A stretch of 64,000 nt of DNA from Priestia megaterium (lineage in GTDB: Bacteria > Bacillota > Bacilli > Bacillales > Bacillaceae_H): assembly GCA_008180335.1 (NCBI GenBank), contig VTEF01000003.1, forward strand, positions 186,001 to 250,000, given 5' to 3'. Numbering within the stretch: the first letter of the stretch is position 1; each line of letters begins with the position of its first letter. Below the pieces are notes generated by a model. The model saw nothing but the letters and a program-made list of their open reading frames with translations, was not told the origin of the DNA and searched no databases. This document shows, in pieces, positions 1 through 9,686 of the stretch. A program made the position numbers and the translations under genes.

Positions 1-115
1 TAAACCCTTGTACGCTATATCCTATTTTACGCAGTGCAGCCATCAATCCAATTGTAAGTGTTGTTTTTCCGACACCGCTTCCTGTCCCCGCAATTACAAG
101 CCTTCGATTTGACAT
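1..115 (-). CDS. cbiA: Cobyrinate a,c-diamide synthase CbiA (5' end only)
   Basis: Only the first 38 codons lie in the window; the gene continues leftward past the edge. The visible N-terminus carries a P-loop ([10 protein letters not shown], residues 10-19), as expected for the ATP- and glutamine-dependent enzyme that amidates the a and c acetate side chains of cobyrinate. The start ATG at 113-115 is preceded by an AAAGGAGAGGGAGC ribosome site and sits 15 bases after the cbiG stop, so it is the next gene of the cobI operon. The call rests on the P-loop, the typical N-terminal sequence and the operon position. Confidence 0.85.
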   Translation of the reverse strand, partial: MSNRRLVIAGTGSGVGKTTLTIGLMAALRKIGYSVQGF

Positions 116-130
116 TTTGCTCCCTCTCCT

Positions 131-1255
131 TTAGCTAAAAGGAATCACTGCTACTGATATGGTAACATTTCCTGACTTTTTCTTTACTAATGCTAATTGC
201 TCTGCTTGACTGTATAAAAGTGCTGCAGGTTCACTCACACCGTACGCTCCTGTGAATTTAAAGACAGTATCTGACGGTTGGTCCATTTTTATTTGATTTA
301 ATTCGTCTGGTGTATAGTAAACAAAGTCCCATCCATACTTGTTTTTCACTTCAAGAAGCCCTTGTTCATCCTTTTTTAAGTCAATTGTACAAAGAGCTTT
401 GACACTTTTGATTGAAAATTGCAATTCATCCAGTGTTTCACGAATAACCGCTTCGATTTCATCAGCAGATGTTCCGCGGTTACATCCCATACCAAGTACA
501 ATGACTTTTGGCCGGTAAAGAACGCCATTATCTAGAACGGCTTGCTCATCTTCTTGTAATTGACGATGTGTAACGACGAGCGCCGCATTTGGTTTAGCAT
601 TTAATGCGGAGTGAATAGAGGAATATACTTTAATATTTTCAGGAAGTGGACGCTTGTATTGCCACCAATCTTTTTCGCCTGACTCTTGCACAACTGCTAC
701 TTGTTCTTCATTTACAACCGAGGCACTGACAGGTGTTAAGTTTTCGGTCGATTCCCACACCCAGCCAAATCGCTTGCCGAATAAATCAACCGGAATTGTT
801 TGTTGTACATCAGAAGCAGTTGTAATGACAGGGTGAGCATTTAAAGCAGCCGCTACTTCTCTTGTTAACTCATTTGCACCACCAATATGACCAGATAAAA
901 CGCTAATTACATTTTCTCCTTTGTCATCAATCACAACAACGGCTGGGTCTGTTTTTTTGTCTTTTAAAATCGGTGCAATCATACGGACAACTGCCCCTAA
1001 TGAAATGATGATAATTAACCCTTTATACGACTCAAATAAGGATGGTAAAAGCATGCGCACACTTCCAGTAAACAGTTGAATGCGCGCTGCTTGTTCATCA
1101 CCTTTTTCAAATTTACTCATATAATAGACATCCGCCTGCTGGAAAGAACGTCCGAGCTTTCTGGCAATATCAACACCGTGTTTTGTAATCGCTACAATTG
1201 CATACTCGCCGTGTTGCTGAATGACAGGCTTTTGACCTTCTACTAATTGAATCAC
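131..1255 (-). CDS. cbiG: Cobalt-precorrin-5A hydrolase CbiG
   Basis: CbiG opens the delta-lactone ring of cobalt-precorrin-5A and releases the extruded two-carbon fragment as acetaldehyde, in the cytoplasmic anaerobic cobalamin pathway. The 374-residue protein shows the conserved central block with GAVVRMIAPIL and SGHIGGANEL (about residues 86-130) and the C-terminal GMGCNRGTS motif (about residues 255-265), so the N-terminal, middle and C-terminal CbiG segments are all present. The ATG overlaps the cbiF stop by four bases, which suggests translational coupling. Nothing looks damaged. Confidence 0.93.
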   Translation of the reverse strand: MIQLVEGQKPVIQQHGEYAIVAITKHGVDIARKLGRSFQQADVYYMSKFEKGDEQAARIQLFTGSVRMLLPSLFESYKGLIIIISLGAVVRMIAPILKDKKTDPAVVVIDDKGENVISVLSGHIGGANELTREVAAALNAHPVITTASDVQQTIPVDLFGKRFGWVWESTENLTPVSASVVNEEQVAVVQESGEKDWWQYKRPLPENIKVYSSIHSALNAKPNAALVVTHRQLQEDEQAVLDNGVLYRPKVIVLGMGCNRGTSADEIEAVIRETLDELQFSIKSVKALCTIDLKKDEQGLLEVKNKYGWDFVYYTPDELNQIKMDQPSDTVFKFTGAYGVSEPAALLYSQAEQLALVKKKSGNVTISVAVIPFS

Positions 1256-2028
1256 TCTGATTTCACCCCTCGACGAAAACCGTGTGTAAATGTTTTATCA
1301 TATAATTTTGAACGATAATCCTTATCGTGAATGTTTGGGTCAAGTGCCCACCCTGCTAGAATCATCGCTTGCTTGCGAATGCCATTTGTTCGCATTGCAT
1401 CATCTAAATCTTTAACAGTAGTGCGGACAATTTTTTCATCCGGCCACGTCGCTTTATACACAACAACAATCGGAGTATCTTCACTCCAGCCGGCATTAAT
1501 AAATTCTTTCATTACTTTTTTCGTTAACGTTGCACTTAAAAATAGCGCAATTGTACATTTATGCTTAGCTAGATCGTTTAGCTTTTCAAATTCAGGTACT
1601 GGCGTACGTCCTTCAGCACGCGTTAAAATAACAGTTTGTGTTAAATCAGGAATTGTTAACTCCGCACCAGCCGCTGCTGCTGCTGCAAAAACTGAACTAA
1701 CACCAGGAATAATTTCAATGTCCACTCCTTCTTTTTTCAGCAAAACAATTTGTTCCATGATTGCTCCATACATCGCTGGATCACCTGTATGAACGCGAAC
1801 TACTTTTTTTCCTTCACGAATACGAGCAATCATAATCTCAACCATTTCTTCTAAATGCATCCCTGCTGTTTTTAATACTTCAGCAGTCGGTTTTGATTTG
1901 GAAACTAATTCTTCATTCACAAGTGAATCCGCATACAATACAACATCTGCTTCTTGTAAAAGCTTCAATCCTTTTACCGTAATTAAATCTGGATCTCCTG
2001 GTCCTGCACCTACTATGTATAACTTCAT
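1252..2028 (-). CDS. cbiF: Cobalt-precorrin-4 C11-methyltransferase CbiF
   Basis: This S-adenosylmethionine-dependent enzyme methylates C11 of cobalt-precorrin-4. The 258 residues begin with the family signature GAGPGDPDLITVKG (residues 7-20) and contain the second tetrapyrrole-methylase motif around VRVHTGDPAMYGA (about residues 78-90). A crystal structure of CbiF from B. megaterium is known in the literature, and this sequence has the length and motifs expected. The gene overlaps both neighbours by four bases, in a tightly coupled stretch of the operon. Confidence 0.95.
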   Translation of the reverse strand: MKLYIVGAGPGDPDLITVKGLKLLQEADVVLYADSLVNEELVSKSKPTAEVLKTAGMHLEEMVEIMIARIREGKKVVRVHTGDPAMYGAIMEQIVLLKKEGVDIEIIPGVSSVFAAAAAAGAELTIPDLTQTVILTRAEGRTPVPEFEKLNDLAKHKCTIALFLSATLTKKVMKEFINAGWSEDTPIVVVYKATWPDEKIVRTTVKDLDDAMRTNGIRKQAMILAGWALDPNIHDKDYRSKLYDKTFTHGFRRGVKSE

Positions 2029-2732
2029 TTTCGCACCACCATTAAAGTTAAATATTCTAATTCCACTCCGTCTAAATTAGAAGCTTTCCAAACAATTTCT
2101 TCATCAGACGTTACTTTTGTTACTACAGATGCTTTATCTATTAAATACAGCTCTCGTAAAAGATCGAGCATAAAATCAATGACTTTTGCAACTTTAATAA
2201 AAATAACGCAGTCATTTTCTTGTAATACTTTTTTCATTGTTTCATAGTCTTCACGAGCCGGAACAATCGCTACATGTTCATCTCCATCTGCAAGTGGAAT
2301 CCCAAGTCGCGCTGCTGCCCCATTAATCGATGAAATACCAGGAATCACTTGAATCGGCGCTTCAGGATGACGTTCTTGCATTAAACGCATCATGTGAATG
2401 AATGTACTATATAGCATAGGGTCCCCTTCCGTAACAAATGCCACGTCTTTTCCTTCTCGAAGCTTTTCCCACACTTTCTCAACCGTTTCACTCCATTTTC
2501 GTTCTAGTACGCCTGGGTCCTTCGTCATTGGAAAGACAAGACCGAGCATTTCTTTTTCATTGGCTTGAAAATAAACATCAATAATTTTTTGCGCATAACT
2601 TTTACTTCCTTTTTGCTTTTTCGGATACGCAATAACTGGCGACTCTTTTAATTTCCGAAATGCTTTAACTGTGATTAATTCTGGGTCTCCAGGACCTACT
2701 CCAAGTCCATATAATGTTCCAATCATTGTCAT
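2025..2732 (-). CDS. cbiL: Cobalt-factor II C20-methyltransferase CbiL
   Basis: CbiL transfers a methyl group from S-adenosylmethionine to C20 of cobalt-factor II, an early step after cobalt insertion. The 235-residue protein has [16 protein letters not shown] near the N-terminus (residues 9-24), the [12 protein letters not shown] motif (about residues 98-109) and VIPGISS (about residues 128-134), the usual tetrapyrrole methylase layout. It overlaps cbiF and cbiET by four bases each. The order next to cbiET and cbiF, and its length, separate it from the other methyltransferases in the operon. Confidence 0.92.
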   Translation of the reverse strand: MTMIGTLYGLGVGPGDPELITVKAFRKLKESPVIAYPKKQKGSKSYAQKIIDVYFQANEKEMLGLVFPMTKDPGVLERKWSETVEKVWEKLREGKDVAFVTEGDPMLYSTFIHMMRLMQERHPEAPIQVIPGISSINGAAARLGIPLADGDEHVAIVPAREDYETMKKVLQENDCVIFIKVAKVIDFMLDLLRELYLIDKASVVTKVTSDEEIVWKASNLDGVELEYLTLMVVRK

Positions 2733-3934
2733 TCCCCTTTTTCTCGCTCTGCAGCAATAATATAAATTGGATTTAATGCATCAAATCTTGTTAGGTTTAA
2801 AATAGGTTTACTTCGTGAAATTTGCGCTAACGTTACTTCTGTTTTAAATCCTCGTTCTTTAAAAGCTTTCAACGCATCCCCTAGATTCTCAATTGTCACT
2901 GCGTTTAATACGATACGGCCATTCTCTTTTAAGCGGCTGCAGCAAACATCTAAAATTTGTTCCATTCCTCCTGCTGTCCCACCGATAAATACAGCATCTG
3001 GATTGGCAAAGCCGTCTAATCCGTTGGGTGCTTTACCTTGTACTACAGTGGCATCTACGCGAAATTTCGCGAAATTTTGTTTGCAATTTTCAAGATCTGC
3101 TTCATTTTTTTCAATGGCGAAAACTTGACCTTCAGTAGCGATTTTAGCTGCTTCAATTGCTACTGAACCCGTGCATGTCCCAATATCCCAGACAACGCTA
3201 TCTGTTTTTAATTGAAGTGCACTTATACTTAATATTCGTACTTCTTTTTTTGTAATTAATCCTTTATCCGGTTTTCGCTGAATAAATTCATGATCGTTAA
3301 TTCCAATTGACCATACAGGACTTTTTGCTACTTTTTTTAGGATAACAACATTTAAAGAAGAAAATGTTGCATCAAGTGCTTCTTCTACTGAAAAATAACG
3401 GCAGCGCTCTGATTTCCCCCCTAAATTTTCCGCAACGAACATCGTATATTCAGTCATATGAAACGACAATAAGTAGCGGGCAATAGTATTTGGGGAATTA
3501 TGTTCATCTGTTAAAATTGCTATTTTTTCTCGTCCGTTAATACGCTGTGCTAATCCTTTCATGCTTCGGCCATGAACACTCGTAAAATAAGCATCTTGCC
3601 AGCGTTCACCCATTCGGGCAAACGCCAACTGAACTGAACTCAAGTACGGGTAAATTTCCACTTTAATTTTGCTAGATAAATAACTTCCAATTCCATAAAA
3701 AAGCGGATCACCTGAGGCTAAAATGACTACGTTCCGCGTTTCTGCTTTTAATTGTTCAACGAGTGAAGAAAGCCCGCCAGTAATGGTTATTTTTTCACCC
3801 TTATACTCTTCAAAAAAAGCAAGCTGACGTTTCCCGCCTATTAATACATCACTTTTATATATCCACTCTTCATAAAGTGGAAGCAAACTGCTTTTCCCAT
3901 CATCGCCAATTCCAATCATCTTAATTGATGTCAT
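2729..3934 (-). CDS. cbiET: Fused precorrin-7 C5/C15-methyltransferase and decarboxylase CbiET
   Basis: Two enzymes are fused in one 401-residue chain. Residues 1 to about 200 match CbiE, the tetrapyrrole-methylase-type C5 methyltransferase ([12 protein letters not shown] at about residues 75-86). Residues about 205-395 match CbiT, a Rossmann-type methyltransferase that decarboxylates the C12 side chain and methylates C15 (motif [17 protein letters not shown] at about residues 245-261). The fusion corresponds to CobL of aerobic producers. The gene overlaps cbiD by 14 bases and cbiL by four. Confidence 0.94.
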   Translation of the reverse strand: MTSIKMIGIGDDGKSSLLPLYEEWIYKSDVLIGGKRQLAFFEEYKGEKITITGGLSSLVEQLKAETRNVVILASGDPLFYGIGSYLSSKIKVEIYPYLSSVQLAFARMGERWQDAYFTSVHGRSMKGLAQRINGREKIAILTDEHNSPNTIARYLLSFHMTEYTMFVAENLGGKSERCRYFSVEEALDATFSSLNVVILKKVAKSPVWSIGINDHEFIQRKPDKGLITKKEVRILSISALQLKTDSVVWDIGTCTGSVAIEAAKIATEGQVFAIEKNEADLENCKQNFAKFRVDATVVQGKAPNGLDGFANPDAVFIGGTAGGMEQILDVCCSRLKENGRIVLNAVTIENLGDALKAFKERGFKTEVTLAQISRSKPILNLTRFDALNPIYIIAAEREKGE

Positions 3935-5030
3935 CTTCTTGCACCGCCTGTCCTAAAAAATCACCTTTTAATGTGTAAAGAGACGTATCGACACCGATTC
4001 CGCCTCCCACCTCTTTTAATGCTGATAAGCAGCAATATTCACAGAGTTTTTCAAAAAATTGATGATAGCCGCTTTGCGCCATTAAATCACCAACTTGTGA
4101 AGCCGTATTAGCACCTGTAATTTCATCTACTAACTGACTCGATGCCCCTGCTTCATGAGCTACTTTCGCTAAAAAATTAAAATCAATTGGTGCACTTTTA
4201 GAATGAACCATCATCACACCTTGTGCGACTTTAGAAAATTTCCCCATCATTCCAACCATTGATACTTTCTTCACACCTTGTTTTTTACATTGCTTTAATG
4301 TAAAGCCTACAAAATCGCCCATTTCCACAAATGCTTCTTCAGGCAATTCAGGAAATTGTTTCATTGCATATTTTTCACTTCGCCCACCCGTCGTAATGAC
4401 GACATGCTCACAATCACTCGCTCGTGCTACACTTATCGCCTGCACAATACTTGCTTTGTAAGCAGCTGTTGAAAATGGAACAACAATACCTCGTGTACCT
4501 AAAATCGAAATCCCTCCAAGGATGCCTAGACGCGCATTTAACGTCTTTTTTGCCATTTCTTCCCCTTGTGGAACTGAGATCACAATCTTAATTCCTTTAT
4601 GTATATGATGTTCTTGCAAAAGCTGCTCAGCTGTTTCTTGCAACATTTTACGCGGAACTGGATTAATTGCGGCTTCACCCACAGGCACTGGTAATCCAGG
4701 TTTCGTTACGCGCCCAACTCCAATCCCGCCGTCAATAAATACCCCCGGGCTATCTGCCCACGAAACGTCTGAAATAATTAAGGCTCCGTGGGTAGCATCC
4801 GGGTCATCGCCAGCATCTTTAATTACGCTGGCTGTTGCTTTTGTACTTGAATACTCACAATGTTCAATATGAAATGTGGCAAAACGACCAACAGGCAAAA
4901 AGATCGTAGATTCTGTTTGAGATTCACCTGTAATAAGGGTCATTAAAGCTGCTTTTGTGGCCGCCGTTGCACAAGCACCTGTGGTATATCCTTCTCGTAA
5001 CTTCTTTGTCTCTTTTGGTACTTCTTTCAT
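3921..5030 (-). CDS. cbiD: Cobalt-precorrin-5B C1-methyltransferase CbiD
   Basis: CbiD is the C1 methyltransferase of the anaerobic route and is not related to the canonical tetrapyrrole methylases. The 369-residue sequence has the family's N-terminal hallmark [19 protein letters not shown] (about residues 11-29), a long central region with [11 protein letters not shown] (about residues 211-221) and [14 protein letters not shown] (about residues 260-273). It starts three bases after the cbiC stop, with an AAAGAAG-type site in the preceding coding end, and overlaps cbiET by 14 bases. Confidence 0.94.
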   Translation of the reverse strand: MKEVPKETKKLREGYTTGACATAATKAALMTLITGESQTESTIFLPVGRFATFHIEHCEYSSTKATASVIKDAGDDPDATHGALIISDVSWADSPGVFIDGGIGVGRVTKPGLPVPVGEAAINPVPRKMLQETAEQLLQEHHIHKGIKIVISVPQGEEMAKKTLNARLGILGGISILGTRGIVVPFSTAAYKASIVQAISVARASDCEHVVITTGGRSEKYAMKQFPELPEEAFVEMGDFVGFTLKQCKKQGVKKVSMVGMMGKFSKVAQGVMMVHSKSAPIDFNFLAKVAHEAGASSQLVDEITGANTASQVGDLMAQSGYHQFFEKLCEYCCLSALKEVGGGIGVDTSLYTLKGDFLGQAVQEDDIN

Positions 5031-5033
5031 TAT

Positions 5034-5681
5034 TTACACCTGTTCTGCAAGAATTGTAATGGCATTTAATGCTGCTACAGTAACCGTACTTCCCCCTTTT
5101 CGCCCTATATTTGTAATAAACGGCACATCAAGCTTTGCTAGCTCTTCTTTTGACTCTGCTGCTGAGATAAAACCAACAGGTAAACCAATAATTAAATCAG
5201 GCTTTGCTTCGCCTTCTTTAATAAGACGAATGAGTTCTAACAATGCTGTTGGCGCATTTCCAATGGCATAAATGCCGCCTTCCGTTTCTTTGATGGCTTT
5301 TCTCATTGAAATGATCGCACGTGTTGTATTTAATCGCTTCGCTTCTTGGATTACATCTGGGTCAGAAATGTACACGTTCAGCTGTCCACCATGTTTTTCA
5401 ATTCTTGTTTTGTTTGCCCCGCTTTGAATCATCTGAACATCCGCTACTACATTTCTTCCGCTTTTAATAGAACGGATACCTGCTTGAATCGCATCAGGAT
5501 GAAATACTAGACTCTTTCCTAATTCAAAATCAGCTGAAGCATGAATGACACGTTGTACAACTGGATATTGTTCTGCTGTATATGAATGTTCGCCAACCTC
5601 TGCGTCAATTACTTCAAAGCTTTTTCCTTCAATTTGCTGTGGTTGAACGGTAATCGGTTTAAAATCCGTACGAAAATCCAT
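5034..5681 (-). CDS. cbiC: Cobalt-precorrin-8 methylmutase CbiC
   Basis: CbiC moves the methyl group from C11 to C12 to give cobyrinate. The 215-residue protein contains the conserved block VIHASADFELG (about residues 45-55), whose histidine is the expected acid/base residue in this family, and the later GLPVGFISAAESKEEL (about residues 165-180) and TNIGRKGGSTVTVAALNAI (about residues 190-208) motifs. It lies 15 bases after cbiJ with its own ribosome site and three bases before cbiD. Confidence 0.94.
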   Translation of the reverse strand: MDFRTDFKPITVQPQQIEGKSFEVIDAEVGEHSYTAEQYPVVQRVIHASADFELGKSLVFHPDAIQAGIRSIKSGRNVVADVQMIQSGANKTRIEKHGGQLNVYISDPDVIQEAKRLNTTRAIISMRKAIKETEGGIYAIGNAPTALLELIRLIKEGEAKPDLIIGLPVGFISAAESKEELAKLDVPFITNIGRKGGSTVTVAALNAITILAEQV

Positions 5682-5696
5682 TTGATCATCTCCCTA

Positions 5697-6464
5697 TTAT
5701 TTATTTATCGCTTTGTTTACTTCTTCTAAAACACCAGAAAATGTCGAATGAACATGGCCATAGTCAATCTTCGGACGCCCGATGATAATAATATCTAAAC
5801 CAAGCTCTTTTGCTGCCTCTACTTTTTCATCGACTGATCCAACTTTGCCACTTTCTTTCGTTACCATAACGATTACACCATATTGCTTATATAGTGCACG
5901 ATCAAATTCTCGTGTGAATGGACCTTGAATCGCAATAATATTTTTTTGTGGTAACCCGAGTTGCTGACACTTTTCCATATTGTCTAAGCGAGGAAGCATC
6001 CTTGCTATTAGCCTAACATCAGGAAGATGCAGCAATTTCTCTGTGAAAACCTGCAATGTTTTACTGCCTGTTGTTAGCATAACCACTCCCTTTTTTGTTG
6101 CTGCAACTTCTGCTGCCTGTTCGTAGCTATTAACAATCTGCATTTTGTCATAGTCAAACGTTTGTGATTCGCGCTCATAACGGATATACGGAATATCTGC
6201 TTGACTCGCAGCACTCATCGCATTTCTGGATGCCTCTTCTGCAAATGGATGACTTGCATCAACGATAGCTTGGATGTAGTTGTTACGAATGTATAAAAGC
6301 ATGTCCTCTTCTGTTAATCTACCAACTTTTACATCAATACCAGCTTTCATCAATTCACCTGCTGCATTATCTGTCACAACCGTTGCAACAAGCTCATAAT
6401 TTGCATTTTTTAATTCAATAGCTAATGCTCGTGCATCACTTGTACCAGCTAAAAATAAAATCAT
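5697..6464 (-). CDS. cbiJ: Cobalt-precorrin-6A reductase CbiJ
   Basis: CbiJ reduces the C18-C19 double bond of cobalt-precorrin-6A using a nicotinamide cofactor. The 255-residue protein starts with MILFLAGTSDARALA and has VDASHPFAEEASRNA (about residues 69-83), typical of the CobK/CbiJ family. Near the C-terminus VMVTKESGKVGSVDEKVEAA (about residues 201-220) is also family-typical. The start overlaps the end of cbiX by four bases. No defects are visible. Confidence 0.92.
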   Translation of the reverse strand: MILFLAGTSDARALAIELKNANYELVATVVTDNAAGELMKAGIDVKVGRLTEEDMLLYIRNNYIQAIVDASHPFAEEASRNAMSAASQADIPYIRYERESQTFDYDKMQIVNSYEQAAEVAATKKGVVMLTTGSKTLQVFTEKLLHLPDVRLIARMLPRLDNMEKCQQLGLPQKNIIAIQGPFTREFDRALYKQYGVIVMVTKESGKVGSVDEKVEAAKELGLDIIIIGRPKIDYGHVHSTFSGVLEEVNKAINK

Positions 6465-7357
6465 TTTAACTCCCCTATTTTTTGATCGTGATGATGGTGG
6501 TGACCATGATGGTGGTGACCATGATCATGATGATGATGATGGTGATGATCAATATGTTCCATAGCATCAATTCGGTATTGACATGTATCACAGTTCATTT
6601 TTACTTCGCCTTGCAGTCCTTCTTCCGCGCGATCTTTTAAGATTGTCTCTAGCTTCGGATGGAAGCCAAAATATCCTGCTAATGTAAACTGAACATCACT
6701 ATACTGCCCTTCATATTGAGAAACTAATTCTTCTAACCGTTTAATCAATATACCTGTAAACAAAAAGTAAGGAAGAATAACTATTTTTTTTGCACCAAGC
6801 TTCAAACATCGTGATACACCTTCGTCAACAAGCGGACTTGTTACACCCATAAAAGCTGGTTCCACAATTTTGTAATTGGTTTTCTCCCAAAGCAACCTCG
6901 CAATCTTATATAAATCACTATTTGCATCAGGGTCGCTTCCACCGCGCCCAAGTAACATAATTGCGGTATCTTCACTAGGCTTTTCTAAATCTTCTCCAGC
7001 TTCTCGCAATCTTGTTTTTAAAATTTCAAACGTTTCTTCATGAATGCCAATTGGACGTCCGTATGTGAATTTTACATGAGGAAACTTTTCTCTTGCTTCA
7101 TCAATAGCAGCTGGAATATGAATTTTAGAATGTCCCGCTGGTAATAACATAATTGGAATAACAATTACATCTGTTGCTCCTTTTACAACGCATGTCTTAA
7201 TTCCTTCACTAATGGTTGGCCGTTCAAACTCTAAAAAGCATATCTCGATTAAAATGCTTTCATCCCAGTCTTTTTGCAAATTAGCAACAAACTGGCGAAC
7301 TTGATCATTTCCTTCTGGATCTCTGCTTCCATGTCCTACAAATAAAACGGATTTCAT
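6461..7357 (-). CDS. cbiX: Sirohydrochlorin cobaltochelatase CbiX, long form with Fe-S motif and His-rich tail
   Basis: CbiX inserts cobalt into sirohydrochlorin, the entry step to the anaerobic pathway. The 298 residues contain two chelatase half-domains: one beginning VLFVGHGSRDPEGNDQ (residues 4-19) and one around LLGRGGSDPDANSDLYKIA (about residues 136-154), the long CbiXL arrangement. A C-terminal MNCDTC matches the MxCxxC motif reported to hold a 4Fe-4S centre in B. megaterium CbiX. It is followed by a tail with about 20 histidines in the last 30 residues, interrupted by Asp and Gly, probably for metal binding or storage. Start ATG at 7357 follows a GAGGAAAC site. Confidence 0.95.
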   Translation of the reverse strand: MKSVLFVGHGSRDPEGNDQVRQFVANLQKDWDESILIEICFLEFERPTISEGIKTCVVKGATDVIVIPIMLLPAGHSKIHIPAAIDEAREKFPHVKFTYGRPIGIHEETFEILKTRLREAGEDLEKPSEDTAIMLLGRGGSDPDANSDLYKIARLLWEKTNYKIVEPAFMGVTSPLVDEGVSRCLKLGAKKIVILPYFLFTGILIKRLEELVSQYEGQYSDVQFTLAGYFGFHPKLETILKDRAEEGLQGEVKMNCDTCQYRIDAMEHIDHHHHHHHDHGHHHHGHHHHHDQKIGELK

Positions 7358-7375
7358 TTAGTTTCCTCCTCTTTC

Positions 7376-8986
7376 TTAATCTCCACAAGGAGCTGCTTCT
7401 ACTTTGATTTTTGGTGTGATATCTTGATATGTAAAGCCATATACAGTTTTGACGCGCTTAAAAAACTTATGAAACCGCTCATTCGGATACCCTTTTTCTT
7501 TATACTCTTTTACAATCCCTTCTATAATTCCAACAATTTTATCAGATGAAATCCCTTCTGCCACAATTTGACCAGCATGCGCATTTCGTCCAACTGTTTT
7601 GGCTCCTAAAAATAAATCAAATGCACCCTTCCTGTACACAATTCCAATATCTTCTTTTACCGCACCATAACAAGCCATCCCGCAACCGTTCATACCCAGC
7701 TTAAGTTCTTTCGGTAAGTCGATACCGCCAAGTTTACTTTGCAACTCTTCTGTATGAGGAATAGCATCACTTTTTTCACCATCACAAAAATCACAGGCTT
7801 TAATGGTCAATACGTCTCCAATGGGTGAAAGCAAAAAATCAGCAGATTCAAGTTTTGAAATGATTTCATCAGGACTCATAGTTGGAATTTGAAGTTTGAT
7901 GTAGTGATCAGTCGTATACTCCATGCTTCCTTTTTCACCAACTACTTCAGCCAAAGTCATCATTTGCTTCGGTGTAAATTTTTTATTGACTAGACCTGGA
8001 CTAACGGCTACTTCAAAGATCGATTCAATCGGCTGCTGAACATATCCACTTGTTTCTTTTTCTCCAAGAAGCGCTTGCAGTGCCTCTTCAGCTATTTCTC
8101 TTGCTGAAAGGGTGTCAGTAATCACTTCTTCAGCAGCAGCGGCCGCTTCTTCCCCTTCTTGTTCAAGCGCCCACGGCTCTGCTTCTTTTTTTAGTCGCTG
8201 ATGTGGCTTTAACGGCTGTTCCGTTTTATTCAGTGTGTATTTGCGCTGATAACCTCGAGGAGTAATCATTAAATCATCATAGAAAAACGTCGATGAATTT
8301 CCGACGACAACTGTTGTCAGCATCCCTATTTCGTGCTCTAGCATTTCACTTAAAGTCGTCATCACCACTTGCTCGCGATCACGGTACGCACTTTTCACAA
8401 GGCCGACTGGCGTATCAGGTGAACGATATTTTAATAGAATGCGCTGCGCTTCGACAATTTGTCTTGTCCGCCGTCCGCTTTTTGGGTTATAAAAAGCAAC
8501 AACAAAATCGGCTTGTGCAGCCGCCTCAATTCGTTTTTCAATGAGTGTCCATGGGGTTAAATGATCGCTTAAACTAATCGTACAAGCATCATGCATAACT
8601 GGCGCACCAAGTAAGGATGCACATGAATTAATAGCAGAAATCCCTGGAATAACTTCGACTTCTACACCGCCATCTTTTCTCCAGCCTTTTTCGACTAATA
8701 CTTCATAAACGAGACCAGCCATTCCATATACACCCGCATCTCCACTTGAGATAACGGCTACTTTCTTTCCTTGCTCCGCTTGCTTTACTGCTTCTTGTGC
8801 GCGACTTACTTCTTCGGTCATACCTGTACTAATAATTTGTTGGTTTGTCAAAAGCCCTTCAATTAACTCGACATATGTTTTATATCCAATCACCATGTCA
8901 CTCTCTTGAATTGCTTCTCTTGCCCGCTGGGTAATATGCTCAAAACTTCCCGGGCCAAAACCAATAACAAGTAGCTTTCCTTTCAT
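7376..8986 (-). CDS. cbiH60: Ring-contracting cobalt-factor III methyltransferase CbiH60
   Basis: CbiH60 methylates C17 and contracts the macrocycle. Residues 1 to about 250 are the CbiH tetrapyrrole methylase (GFGPGSFEHIT near residue 9; SSGDAGVYGMAG near residue 80). The additional C-terminal part, about residues 315-536, resembles a sulfite/nitrite reductase ferredoxin-like half domain and has the cysteine pattern CDFC and GCGMAC (about residues 396-440) for a 4Fe-4S cluster. The linker at residues about 255-300 is rich in Glu and Ala. This fused form is the one characterised in B. megaterium. A GGAGGAAAC site precedes the ATG. Confidence 0.95.
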   Translation of the reverse strand: MKGKLLVIGFGPGSFEHITQRAREAIQESDMVIGYKTYVELIEGLLTNQQIISTGMTEEVSRAQEAVKQAEQGKKVAVISSGDAGVYGMAGLVYEVLVEKGWRKDGGVEVEVIPGISAINSCASLLGAPVMHDACTISLSDHLTPWTLIEKRIEAAAQADFVVAFYNPKSGRRTRQIVEAQRILLKYRSPDTPVGLVKSAYRDREQVVMTTLSEMLEHEIGMLTTVVVGNSSTFFYDDLMITPRGYQRKYTLNKTEQPLKPHQRLKKEAEPWALEQEGEEAAAAAEEVITDTLSAREIAEEALQALLGEKETSGYVQQPIESIFEVAVSPGLVNKKFTPKQMMTLAEVVGEKGSMEYTTDHYIKLQIPTMSPDEIISKLESADFLLSPIGDVLTIKACDFCDGEKSDAIPHTEELQSKLGGIDLPKELKLGMNGCGMACYGAVKEDIGIVYRKGAFDLFLGAKTVGRNAHAGQIVAEGISSDKIVGIIEGIVKEYKEKGYPNERFHKFFKRVKTVYGFTYQDITPKIKVEAAPCGD

Positions 8987-9001
8987 GATAGTTTCCTCCT
9001 T

Positions 9002-9382
9002 TTATGCCTTACTTTCTACTTTGTCAACGCCTTTAATAGAGTCACTATTCTCTGGTGCTACAAATCCATTCTTTTTATAGTCATAAATCACCATTTCACT
9101 TATTACATTTCCATTTACCAAATGTTCTTCCACAATCTGATGTGCTAAACCTGGTGTAACTTGCTTATACCAAATACCTTCCGGATATACGATTGCAACA
9201 GGAGCATCTTTACATCGACCGTTACATCGCGTTCGCGTTGTATGAATAACAGAATCTGCATCCATTTCAGACACTTTTTCCCGAATTGCTTGCGTTGCTT
9301 CTTCGCCACCTTTTTTCATACAGCTGCTTCCATTGCAAATTAACACATGATGCTTTGTTCCATTTAAGTTCCAAGTCGTCAT
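9002..9382 (-). CDS. cbiW: Ferredoxin-like 2Fe-2S protein CbiW
   Basis: CbiW is the first gene of the operon and encodes a small thioredoxin-fold 2Fe-2S protein, presumably an electron carrier for a step of the anaerobic pathway; its exact partner is not known to me. Of 126 residues, the cysteine set CNGSSC (about residues 17-22) plus CNGRC (about residues 55-59) fits the family. The start was placed at the ATG at 9382 (MTTWNLNG) because it follows a GAAGGGGTG ribosome site; the reading frame is open further upstream but without such a site. Confidence 0.88.
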   Translation of the reverse strand: MTTWNLNGTKHHVLICNGSSCMKKGGEEATQAIREKVSEMDADSVIHTTRTRCNGRCKDAPVAIVYPEGIWYKQVTPGLAHQIVEEHLVNGNVISEMVIYDYKKNGFVAPENSDSIKGVDKVESKA

Positions 9383-9482
9383 AAAGCACACCCCTTCATT
9401 TTTTACATAAAAAACACCTCTACGAGATAGAAATGCAGAATGAAACAATCTAAAATAAGAATGCTTTCTACTTTTCATCTAT

Positions 9483-9560
9483 AATCCCGCAAGTTCAAAT
9501 AAGTGTTTAAATACGGCTGGTCTCCTAAACTAGGTTCAGGATCATCTCATATCACCAAAT
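9483..9560 (-). promoter_or_regulatory. Second B12-box-like segment in the cobI leader
   Basis: Downstream of the leader terminator and upstream of cbiW, the minus strand reads GATGATCC, then a 17-base hairpin (CCTGAAC-CTA-GTTTAGG, one G-T pair), then AGGAGACCAGCC. AGGAGACC is the invariant core of the cobalamin-riboswitch B12 box, and GATGATCC commonly precedes that box. The central CTGCCCCCGCAACTG aptamer core is not present nearby, so this may be the remnant of a duplicated riboswitch, or a chance match. Confidence 0.35.
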
Positions 9561-9653
9561 ACCTTCATTTCTGTACGTAACGAAACTACTTTGATGGGAA
9601 TCATAGCGCATCCTTGCTGAATTCCCTATCCTAAACAATATGTAATTATCAAA

Positions 9654-9686
9654 CAAAAAAATCCGCTCAAACGAAGCTGAGCGGAT
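9654..9686 (-). terminator. Intrinsic terminator in the cobI leader
   Basis: A 9-bp perfect stem (ATCCGCTCA/TGAGCGGAT) with an 8-base loop is followed on the minus strand by seven T residues. It lies about 90 bases downstream of the cobalamin aptamer and about 270 bases before cbiW. It is the likely expression platform: premature termination when cobalamin is bound. The preceding segment (about 9728-9771) can form a competing hairpin. Confidence 0.8.

Noticed and set aside
1331-1792. Long open frame on the plus strand inside cbiF
   Set aside because: Antisense shadow of a clearly coding gene; composition is random-like and there is no ribosome site.
6480-6545. Tandem ATG/GTG triplet run as a microsatellite or CRISPR-like repeat
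   Set aside because: It is the coding sequence of the histidine-rich CbiX tail.
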